From NCBI GenBank assembly GCA_003454335.1, contig DMKK01000292.1:772-9089 (forward strand): a stretch of 8,318 nt of DNA, given 5' to 3'. Shown one piece after another: positions 1 through 5,857 of the stretch (positions are counted from its first letter, which is position 1; each line of letters opens with the position of its first letter). Source of the stretch: Gammaproteobacteria bacterium. GTDB lineage: Bacteria; Pseudomonadota; Gammaproteobacteria; UBA9214. The notes beneath the pieces are model-generated. The model was not told where the DNA came from and did no database searches. It worked only from the letters and a program-made list of their open reading frames with translations. Made by a program: the position numbers and the translations under genes.

Positions 1-859
1 GCCCGTAGAGAAAACGGTTGCCCGTGCCATCCGGGCGGTCCTTGATGATCCGCTGGCCCAGTCCGTTGTAGGCAAAACTTGCGACGGAACCCGTGCCGTC
101 GTCGGCATCGGCCAGCCGCAGGTGGGCCGCATAGCTGTAGGTCCAGTTGCCCCTCGTCAGGGTGTTGCCGGCGACATCGAGGCCGACGGTGGTAGCGCCA
201 ACCTGGGTCAGCCGGTTGCTGCCGGGTGCATAGCCCAGGCTGACCGGGGTGCCTTCGTCCGCGAGACTGCGGTTGCCGTTGGCGAGGTAGTCGTAATTCC
301 AGCTGGTCCCGAAGGGCCCGCTGGCGGTATCCAGGCGGTCAAGGGTATCGTAGCTGAAGTTGCTGGTGCTGCTGAAACTGTCGGTGCGGGTCTTGAGATT
401 ACCGTTACTGTCGTACAGCGTGTAGCCCAGATCGAGGACACCGGTAACTATCTGGGTGCTCTGCCGGTAGGCACTGTCAAACCCCTGGGCAAGTGGCTTG
501 CCATTGCCGAAGATCAGGGTCGTTACTCCGCCAAAAGAGGCATAACCGATACCCGCGGCCAGCGACTGGGTTGTGCCGCCCACTGTAAAGTCCACGTCAC
601 TGACCTGTCCGGCCGCGTCATGATGATATGTAATGAGCGTCCCCGAAGGGTAGGTGATGGTACTGGCCCGGCCAGCCGTATCGTGAGTAAAGCTTATGGA
701 CTGGTGGCCGGTGATATTACCAAAGGCGCCATAGACATAAATAACGGTCGCCACCCCGGTCCCGACCTTGCACAACCGCCCGATACCGTTGGCGCAGTTG
801 TCGTAACTATAGATAATATCATCCACGGTCCCGGGCGCATCAACAAGGGAGGGGCACAC
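1..859 (-). CDS. RHS/YD-repeat protein, partial (C-terminus beyond left edge, probably 5'-truncated)
   Basis: The minus strand reads through the left edge without a stop from position 949. From about 845 leftwards the translation is a typical YD-repeat polypeptide. Successive motifs include YSYDNCANGIGRL, FTHDTAGR, YHHDAAGQ, YDSNGNLKTR, FSYDTLDRLD, WNYDYLANGNR and FAYNGLGQRIIK. RHS/YD-repeat proteins are large secreted or surface proteins whose repeats form a shell around a C-terminal tip that is often toxic; that tip would lie outside this window. No ATG start exists in the frame. A GTG at 857-859 has an AGGA eight bases upstream and is the only reasonable start, but residues encoded by 860-949 do not look like RHS sequence. 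The simplest reading is an RHS gene that lost its N-terminal part, lying just beyond a guaA-end repeat at 952-967. The family call is firm; whether it is expressed is unknown. A long plus-strand frame opposite (122-880) is an antisense shadow. Confidence 0.82.
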   Translation of the reverse strand, partial: MCPSLVDAPGTVDDIIYSYDNCANGIGRLCKVGTGVATVIYVYGAFGNITGHQSISFTHDTAGRASTITYPSGTLITYHHDAAGQVSDVDFTVGGTTQSLAAGIGYASFGGVTTLIFGNGKPLAQGFDSAYRQSTQIVTGVLDLGYTLYDSNGNLKTRTDSFSSTSNFSYDTLDRLDTASGPFGTSWNYDYLANGNRSLADEGTPVSLGYAPGSNRLTQVGATTVGLDVAGNTLTRGNWTYSYAAHLRLADADDGTGSVASFAYNGLGQRIIKDRPDGTGNRFLYG

Positions 860-951
860 AGAGACATTCCTGTGGATTAGCTGAACAGGCTGGCCTGTGG
901 CGGCGCGAGACTCTAATCCTGTTGCTTGATGTAGCCCGTCATTACCAGGTC

Positions 952-967
952 ACTCCCACTCGATGGT
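952..967. repeat. att-like copy of the guaA 3' end (distal copy)
   Basis: The sequence starts with ACTCCCACTC, identical to the last bases of guaA at 2533-2542, and matches 14 of 16 bases over 952-967 versus 2533-2548. Read on the minus strand it encodes IEWE followed by a stop, exactly as at the end of GuaA (ATIEWE stop). No GuaA similarity extends further upstream: the preceding codons of this frame give LILNCKNGSFT. A short copy limited to the gene's 3' tip is what site-specific integration into guaA leaves at the far end of an island. The 3' end of guaA is a known integration site for genomic islands. The neighbouring stretch 968-1080 is AT-rich and shows no gene. Confidence 0.55.
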
Positions 968-1093
968 AAACGAGCCATTTTTACAATTTAATATTAATGG
1001 CTTACTTGTTAGCGTAGGTGGTAATACAATGAAAAATACCCTATTCAGAAATTGTTGCTGACATCATCTAAAATCCCCGGCTCCCTAACAAAA

Positions 1094-2239
1094 TCATTGC
1101 TTCACCAGACCTTGCACAGCCGGTTTAACAACCGTTAACTCATAGCGCGTAGTTCTACCACCACCCGGTAACGGGATAATAATACCCTTGCCAACCAGGT
1201 CAGAAAGATCACGGCTGGCTGTTCGATTGGGACACTTGGTAATAGCTTCATATTTCCTGGTCGTTATTCCGCCTTCAAAGCCCCTTCGTCCTTCAGCGAA
1301 CACTCTCGACACCACCCTGCCCTGCCGGTCGTTCAACTGGTCGCCATAGGCTTCGTAGAAACGTGTCTTGGCCAGTACAAAATCCACTTCTTCCCTGGCG
1401 ATGTCCTGTGCCTTGATTATTGTATCAGCGAAATAATCAAGCCAAACGTTAACATCCAGACTTCCACGGCTCGCTTTCTCCAGTTGCAGGTAATAGGATT
1501 TTTTGTCACCTTCTATCGCCGTGGCAAGACAAGCCGTGGTCGGATAGCCGAGAGACTGCGAAAGCGCATGGTCAGCAATCGCCCTGCCGACTCGCCCATT
1601 ACCATCATCAAAGGGGTGAATCACTTCAAACCAGAGGTGTGCAATACCTGCCATGGCAATCCCTGGTAGCTTCTTATCCCTGTTCAAAGGGCTGGCCTGG
1701 TTGTACCAGTCGAGGAACCTCGCCATTTCATCCGGCACATGAGTCGCTGGCGGGGCTTCATAGTGAATCTTTTCCCGACCGTAAGGCCCACTCACTATTT
1801 GCATTGGCGAAGGATCGTTGCGGTATGCACCTCGCAGAATAGACGTGTAGCGCTGTTCCGGGACAGCCATTGATTGCCACTTGCCCAGCAGGTCATGTGT
1901 CAGGGATGTTTGCCAGTTCTTGCGAACGTCCACCAGCAGTGAAGCAGCCCCCGACGCTTTCTGGTCTGAATTGTCCGGTAGCGTATCCGATGTTATTAAA
2001 GAGAGTAGCGATGACCTGACCGATTCCCTATCCAGATTCTCGCCCTCAATGGCGCTGGTTTTGATGGCCTCGGAAAGCATCAAATCGATCATGGCATCCT
2101 CTTGAGACGCCATTGGCAGCGCCTCAAAGCGGCCGGCCAGACGCTCTGAGTTTATGCGAAATTCAAGCTCCCGGTCTTCGAGCGCATGCTTGTCATAGCG
2201 AAAGTCAGGCCAATCAGATTGTTGCCATATCCATCTCAT
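1094..2239 (-). CDS. Fic family protein (class II Fic, DUF4172-type N-terminus)
   Basis: A 381-residue Fic-domain protein. Fic enzymes usually transfer AMP from ATP onto hydroxyl side chains of target proteins; the target here is unknown. The catalytic motif HPFDDGNGRVGR is complete at residues 208-219, with catalytic His208. The N-terminus MRWIWQQSDWPDFRYD matches the DUF4172-type leader found on such proteins. The helix TSAIEGE (61-67) fits the (S/T)xxxE(G/N) inhibitory motif, and its place before the Fic core makes this class II, self-inhibited, so no separate antitoxin is needed. Residues 139-165 fit the target-docking flap. Residues about 325-370, including ISDL-like and LPGGGRTTRYEL segments, look like a winged helix. 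The ATG start is supported by the conserved leader, although no Shine-Dalgarno sequence precedes it. It is the only intact gene between the two guaA-end repeats, so it is probably island cargo. It appears intact. Confidence 0.93.
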   Translation of the reverse strand: MRWIWQQSDWPDFRYDKHALEDRELEFRINSERLAGRFEALPMASQEDAMIDLMLSEAIKTSAIEGENLDRESVRSSLLSLITSDTLPDNSDQKASGAASLLVDVRKNWQTSLTHDLLGKWQSMAVPEQRYTSILRGAYRNDPSPMQIVSGPYGREKIHYEAPPATHVPDEMARFLDWYNQASPLNRDKKLPGIAMAGIAHLWFEVIHPFDDGNGRVGRAIADHALSQSLGYPTTACLATAIEGDKKSYYLQLEKASRGSLDVNVWLDYFADTIIKAQDIAREEVDFVLAKTRFYEAYGDQLNDRQGRVVSRVFAEGRRGFEGGITTRKYEAITKCPNRTASRDLSDLVGKGIIIPLPGGGRTTRYELTVVKPAVQGLVKQ

Positions 2240-2311
2240 GGCGTAATTCTAGCGCTTATTCACGCCATATTATAGTCTTTTATGGCGTGATTATAGACCG
2301 TAATAACGCCA
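2238..2311. promoter_or_regulatory. Double palindromic operator over the Fic gene start
   Basis: Four copies of a TGGCGTnATT-like half-site alternate in orientation: 2238-2248 (+), 2257-2268 (-), 2282-2293 (+) and 2301-2311 (-). They form two inverted repeats of GGCGT-N17-ACGCC, at 2240-2266 and 2284-2310. Each spans 27 bases, and their centres are 44 bases apart, close to four helical turns. The two 27-base units agree at 20 positions. The inner pair also makes a perfect 9-base inverted repeat, CACGCCATA (2261-2269) and TATGGCGTG (2281-2289). The first half-site overlaps the Fic ATG, and two TATAAT boxes lie inside. The symmetry and spacing suggest cooperative binding of a dimeric repressor, possibly the Fic protein's own winged helix. 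That last point is inference. Confidence 0.6.
2269..2295 (-). promoter_or_regulatory. Candidate -10 elements for the Fic gene
   Basis: Two perfect TATAAT hexamers read on the minus strand, at 2274-2269 and 2295-2290. The proximal one would give a transcript start near 2262, about 23 bases before the Fic ATG. No good -35 hexamer is present at the usual distance from either, so the assignment is tentative. Both boxes sit inside the palindromic half-sites, so a bound repressor would block polymerase. Confidence 0.4.
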
Positions 2312-2364
2312 CACTCGTCCTGGAAGAGACACCTGAACGCCGTCCGGTAATACCATGACTGTTG

Positions 2365-2515
2365 ATTTGCACCGAAATTGAAGCCAATAGTGGCAGATAT
2401 TTGCATTCTGCTCTGACCCATCAATGTTGAGAAGCATTATTCTATAACCAAATACTTACAGCTGTTTTGGTGGGACATTTTTCGGTGCAAATGGTGGGTC
2501 ACTTTTGGATGCAAA
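2365..2515. mobile_element. MITE-like remnant with IS21-type terminal repeats
   Basis: A perfect 13-base inverted repeat, ATTTGCACCGAAA at 2365-2377 and TTTCGGTGCAAAT at 2480-2492, encloses about 100 bases with no coding content. At the right end two 24-base units stand in exact tandem, 2468-2491 and 2492-2515. They match at 20 of 24 positions and share TGGTGGG, a TTTT run and TGCAAA. Multiple short terminal repeats containing GGGTCA-like and GCAAA-like blocks recall the ends of IS21-family elements. No transposase or ATP-binding helper gene remains. I read this as an internally deleted element or collapsed pair of ends. The IS21 assignment rests on motif memory and is uncertain; the repeats themselves are plain. 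It ends 15 bases before the guaA stop codon. Confidence 0.5.
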
Positions 2516-2530
2516 TTAACAAAGCTGCCC

Positions 2531-4117
2531 CTACTCCCACTCAATCGTGGCAGGTGGCTTGCCGGAGATATCGTAAGCTACCCGTGATATATCGGGTACT
2601 TCATTAATGATGCGGCGGGAGACCAGGTCCAGAAACTCGTAGGGCAGATGTGCCCAGCGCGCTGTCATGAAATCAATGGTCTCGACCGCACGCAATGCGA
2701 CCACATATGAGTAGCGCCGTCCATCACCGGTTACGCCGACAGATTTAACCGGCAGAAACACCGTAAATGCCTGGCTGACCGTGTCATACAAATTGTGGTT
2801 ACGCAATTCCTCGATAAAGATATGGTCTGCCAGTCGCAGCGTATCGGCATATTCCTTCTTCACCTCACCGAGTATGCGCACACCCAGTCCCGGTCCGGGA
2901 AACGGGTGGCGATAGACCATGTCATAGGGCAAACCCAGCTCCACACCCAGCTTGCGAACTTCATCCTTGAATAATTCGCGCAACGGCTCGCACAATTGCA
3001 TGCGCATGTGCTCGGGCAAACCACCGACATTATGGTGTGACTTGATCAGGTGTGCCTTGCCGGTCTTGGCACCAGCCGACTCGATCACATCCGGGTAAAT
3101 CGTCCCCTGCGCCAGCCACCCGGTCTCGCCCTGCAACTTGCCGGCCTGTTCCTCGAATACCTCGATGAACATATTGCCGATAATCTTGCGTTTCTGCTCC
3201 GGTTCATCCACACCCTTGAGTGCAGCAAGAAAACGGTCTTCGGCATCGACACGAATAACACGTACTCCCATGTGCTCGGCAAAGGTTGCCATCACCTGGT
3301 CACCTTCCCGATGACGCAGCAAGCCATTATCGACGAACACACAAACCAGTTGATTACCGATGGCCTTGTGTAACAGCGCGGCCACGACCGAGGAATCGAC
3401 GCCCCCTGACAGCCCCAGCAGGACATTGCCGGCACCAACCTGCGCCTGAATATCACGGATACTGCTGGTCACGATGTGGTCGGATGTCCACAGGGCATCA
3501 CAGCCGCAGATATCAATAACAAAGCGTTGCAGAATACGTTCACCCTGGCGGGTGTGCGTCACTTCCGGGTGAAACTGGATACCGTAATAAGCACGCTCAT
3601 CATCTGCCATCGCAGCAATCGGCGCACTGTCCGTACTTGCACCGACCTTGAAACCGGCCGGCAACTCGACCACGCGATCGCCATGACTCATCCATACGTC
3701 CAGCAGACCATAGCCTTCCGGCGTCGTATGGTCCTCGATATCGGTCAGCAAGCGTGAGTGTCCATGCGCACGTACCTGTGCATAACCGTATTCATGATGA
3801 GCGGAATTCTCGACCACACCACCCAGCTGTGCTGCCATGGTCTGCATGCCATAACAGATACCCAGCAACGGTACCCCGGCATCAAAGACAATCTGTGGCG
3901 CCCTGGGCGCATCATCACCGGTAACCGTTTCCGGTCCGCCGGACAGGATGATACCCATGGGCTCAAATGCACGGATGTCATCGACATCCACATCATAGGG
4001 GTAGATTTCACAGTACACCCCGATCTCGCGCACGCGCCGCGCAATCAGCTGGGTGTACTGGGAACCGAAATCCAGGATCAGGAGTCGGTGGGCATGAATG
4101 TCGTTATTGGAAGTCAC
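2531..4117 (-). CDS. guaA: GMP synthase (glutamine-hydrolysing)
   Basis: This enzyme makes GMP from XMP, ATP and glutamine in the cytoplasm, the last step of guanine nucleotide synthesis. With the start used here it has 528 residues, against 525 in E. coli. The N-terminal class I glutamine amidotransferase begins ILDFGSQYTQLIARR and holds the nucleophile in GICYGMQ (Cys88) with partners in FHPEVTH (His183, Glu185). The ATP pyrophosphatase domain carries the P-loop LSGGVDSSV (about 235-243). The C-terminal XMP-binding and dimerisation domain ends KPPATIEWE, as in the family. I chose the GTG at 4117-4115 because MTSNNDIHAHRLLILD aligns with E. coli MTENIHKHRILILD. An in-frame ATG at 4141 would add eight residues. 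Neither start has a good Shine-Dalgarno sequence. It lies downstream of guaB on the same strand, presumably as a guaBA unit, but with a structured repeat between them. Its 3' tip doubles as a probable integration site. Confidence 0.96.
   Translation of the reverse strand: MTSNNDIHAHRLLILDFGSQYTQLIARRVREIGVYCEIYPYDVDVDDIRAFEPMGIILSGGPETVTGDDAPRAPQIVFDAGVPLLGICYGMQTMAAQLGGVVENSAHHEYGYAQVRAHGHSRLLTDIEDHTTPEGYGLLDVWMSHGDRVVELPAGFKVGASTDSAPIAAMADDERAYYGIQFHPEVTHTRQGERILQRFVIDICGCDALWTSDHIVTSSIRDIQAQVGAGNVLLGLSGGVDSSVVAALLHKAIGNQLVCVFVDNGLLRHREGDQVMATFAEHMGVRVIRVDAEDRFLAALKGVDEPEQKRKIIGNMFIEVFEEQAGKLQGETGWLAQGTIYPDVIESAGAKTGKAHLIKSHHNVGGLPEHMRMQLCEPLRELFKDEVRKLGVELGLPYDMVYRHPFPGPGLGVRILGEVKKEYADTLRLADHIFIEELRNHNLYDTVSQAFTVFLPVKSVGVTGDGRRYSYVVALRAVETIDFMTARWAHLPYEFLDLVSRRIINEVPDISRVAYDISGKPPATIEWE
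2533..2548. repeat. att-like guaA 3' end (gene-proximal copy)
   Basis: These are the last codons and stop of guaA on the minus strand (ATIEWE stop). The segment shares ACTCCCACTC and 14 of 16 bases with 952-967 in the same orientation, 1581 bases away. If an island inserted here, this copy restored the gene and the other marks the far end. No integrase gene remains next to it, which such islands normally carry, so the element would be decayed or its integrase lies elsewhere. Confidence 0.55.
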
Positions 4118-4155
4118 GTTACTGTATATAGCCCCAATCATTGCAAAAATTCATA

Positions 4156-4259
4156 CTGCAGGAGCGCCGTTGCCTGCAAGGATGCAGGTACATCGCGTAG
4201 CGCAGGGATGCGCGTGAGCGATCTAGCCGCGATTCGCGCCGGGGACGACGCTCCTGCAG
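4156..4259. repeat. REP-like structured repeat between guaB and guaA
   Basis: A 104-base element closed by perfect 11-base arms, CTGCAGGAGCG (4156-4166) and CGCTCCTGCAG (4249-4259), extended inward by three further pairs after one mismatch. Inside are three nested hairpins: CCTGCA/TGCAGG around AGGA (4173-4188); ATCGC/GCGAT (4192-4222) enclosing GCGCA/TGCGC around GGGA; and CGCG/CGCG around ATT (4228-4238). The GGAGCG arms followed by a CGCG-rich stem resemble REP-type dispersed repeats known from Pseudomonas and relatives. It would fold into a cloverleaf-like RNA in a guaB-guaA transcript and could affect mRNA stability or the guaB to guaA ratio. That function is inference. It is not a tRNA. 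Confidence 0.7.
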
Positions 4260-4292
4260 GAAAGAACCAGAATCTCACCAGTAGTGCATTCC

Positions 4293-5747
4293 TCACACCC
4301 GGTAATTCGGTGCTTCCTTGGTAATCGACACATCGTGCACATGGCTTTCCTTCATGCCCGCATTGGTCACACGAATAAATTCAGGCTTGGTTCGCATCTC
4401 GTCGATACTGGCACAGCCGGTATATCCCATACTGGCACGCACCCCGCCCATCAGCTGGTGCAAAATGGTAATCATCGTGCCCTTGTAGGGCACGCGTCCC
4501 TCGATACCTTCAGGTACCAGTTTGTCGGGCTCGCCGCCCTCCTGGAAATAGCGGTCGCTGGAACCCTGTTTCATGGCCCCAAGAGACCCCATACCACGAT
4601 AGGCCTTGTAGGAACGCCCTTTATAAAGCTCGACTTCGCCCGGGGCCTCTTCGGTACCGGCCAGCATGCTGCCGATCATCACCGACCAGGCACCGGCCGC
4701 CAGTGCCTTGGCAACATCACCCGAGTAACGAATACCCCCGTCTGCAATCAATGGAATACCGTCTTTGCGCAACTCTTCCGCCACATTCGCAACCGCAGAG
4801 ATCTGCGGCACACCGATACCGGCCACGATACGTGTCGTACAGATTGAACCAGGACCAATACCTACCTTGACACCATCAGCACCGGCTTCCACCAATGCCC
4901 GGGCGGCAGCCGCCGTCGCAATATTACCGCCAATCACCTGTATATCCGGGAAATGCTGCTTCACCCAGCGCACTCGATCGATAACGCCCTGCGAATGGCC
5001 ATGTGCCGTGTCAACGATCACCACGTCCGCACCGGCCGCTACCAGTGCCTCGACACGCGCTTCGGTATCGCCCCCGGTACCGACAGCCGCACCGACACGC
5101 AGCCGTCCGTGTTCGTCCTTGCAGGCATTCGGATAGTCCGTGGACTTCTGGATATCCTTGACCGTGATCATGCCGCACAATTTGAAATCGTCATTCACCA
5201 CGAGTACGCGCTCAATCCGGTGTTTGTGCAGCAGCGCAATCACGTCCTTCTTCCCGACGCCCTCCGGGACCGTCACCAGCTTGTCCTTCGGCGTCATGAC
5301 ATTGGTCACGGGCAGATCAAGATTTGTTTCAAAGCGCCGGTCGCGGCTGGTCACAATACCCACCAGGTTGTCGCCATCGACGACCGGCACACCGGAAATA
5401 TTGTTGGCGCGGGTCAGCTCAATGACTTCACGAATACTGGTTGAGGACGAAACCGTAATCGGGTCCTTGATGACCCCGCTTTCAAACTTCTTTACCCGCT
5501 GGACCTCGACAGCCTGCTCCTCGACCGAGAGGTTCTTGTGGATAATGCCAATCCCGCCTTCCTGGGCCAGTGCGATCGCCAGCCGGGACTCGGTGACGGT
5601 ATCCATGGCAGCAGACAACAGGGGGATTCTCAGCTTGATCTCACGGGTCAGCTGGCTCTGCAGACTGACATCACGCGGCAGGACGGTGGAATGCGCCGGC
5701 AACAGCAAGACATCATCAAAGGTAAGGGCTTCCTGCGCTATTCGCAT
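4293..5747 (-). CDS. guaB: Inosine-5'-monophosphate dehydrogenase
   Basis: IMP dehydrogenase oxidises IMP to XMP with NAD+, the committed step toward guanine nucleotides, as a cytoplasmic tetramer. From the ATG at 5747 it has 484 residues, against 488 in E. coli, and starts MRIAQEALTFDDVLLLPAHS like the E. coli protein. The TIM-barrel opens with LLSAAMDTVTE. A pair of CBS domains occupies about 92-201. The catalytic loop GPGSICTTR carries Cys303, followed by ADGGIR, the GMGSLGAM phosphate-binding segment (385-392) and the flap Arg398-Tyr399. The C-terminus is ESHVHDVSITKEAPNYRV. A TTG 36 bases upstream (5783) would add 12 residues, but it overlaps the -10 box and cannot be in the message. A GGA six bases before the ATG may serve as a weak ribosome-binding site. 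It precedes guaA and is divergent from xseA. Confidence 0.97.
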   Translation of the reverse strand: MRIAQEALTFDDVLLLPAHSTVLPRDVSLQSQLTREIKLRIPLLSAAMDTVTESRLAIALAQEGGIGIIHKNLSVEEQAVEVQRVKKFESGVIKDPITVSSSTSIREVIELTRANNISGVPVVDGDNLVGIVTSRDRRFETNLDLPVTNVMTPKDKLVTVPEGVGKKDVIALLHKHRIERVLVVNDDFKLCGMITVKDIQKSTDYPNACKDEHGRLRVGAAVGTGGDTEARVEALVAAGADVVIVDTAHGHSQGVIDRVRWVKQHFPDIQVIGGNIATAAAARALVEAGADGVKVGIGPGSICTTRIVAGIGVPQISAVANVAEELRKDGIPLIADGGIRYSGDVAKALAAGAWSVMIGSMLAGTEEAPGEVELYKGRSYKAYRGMGSLGAMKQGSSDRYFQEGGEPDKLVPEGIEGRVPYKGTMITILHQLMGGVRASMGYTGCASIDEMRTKPEFIRVTNAGMKESHVHDVSITKEAPNYRV

Positions 5748-5782
5748 GTTTTCCGGGTTCCGCCTGGTGAGAATGGCCGCCA

Positions 5783-5811
5783 ATTATAGGGACTGGCGCT
5801 ACTCCGGTAAA
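5783..5811 (-). promoter_or_regulatory. sigma70-type promoter of guaB
   Basis: On the minus strand, TTTACC (5811-5806) is followed after 17 bases by a perfect TATAAT (5788-5783). Transcription would begin near 5776, giving a leader of about 29 bases to the guaB ATG. The -35 hexamer matches four of six consensus bases at optimal spacing. This box rules out the upstream TTG as the guaB start. Confidence 0.72.
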
Positions 5812-5822
5812 CTGTACACCGG
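5804..5822. promoter_or_regulatory. Palindrome overlapping the guaB -35 box
   Basis: CCGGT (5804-5808) and ACCGG (5818-5822) form an inverted repeat with nine bases between, covering the guaB -35 hexamer in the xseA-guaB divergent space. It could be an operator. It does not match the PurR box known to control guaBA in E. coli. The arms are short, so chance is possible. Confidence 0.25.
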
Positions 5823-5857
5823 CCTTTTCTCCCCGATTCCGTGTATCCTTCCCGACT

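Noticed and set aside
122..880. Long plus-strand open frame of 252 codons
   Set aside because: It is antisense to a clear YD-repeat coding sequence and its translation is a low-complexity Ala/Gly/Val-rich string with no recognisable domain.
953..1075. Small minus-strand gene ending GSFTIEWE
   Set aside because: The frame has no usable start codon and shows no similarity to GuaA beyond the last four residues, so it is better explained as an att-like repeat.
1484..2358. Several plus-strand open frames of 61-81 codons across the Fic gene
   Set aside because: They are antisense to a well-supported Fic coding sequence and have no ribosome-binding sites or recognisable motifs.
4156..4259. tRNA or purine riboswitch between guaB and guaA
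   Set aside because: The fold is cloverleaf-like but is 104 bases long, lacks a T-loop consensus and CCA-type acceptor features, and shows no purine riboswitch core; its arms match REP-type repeats.
5748..5783. TTG start giving guaB 12 extra residues
   Set aside because: The TTG overlaps the TATAAT -10 box, so it lies upstream of the predicted transcript start, and E. coli GuaB begins at the position matching the ATG at 5747.
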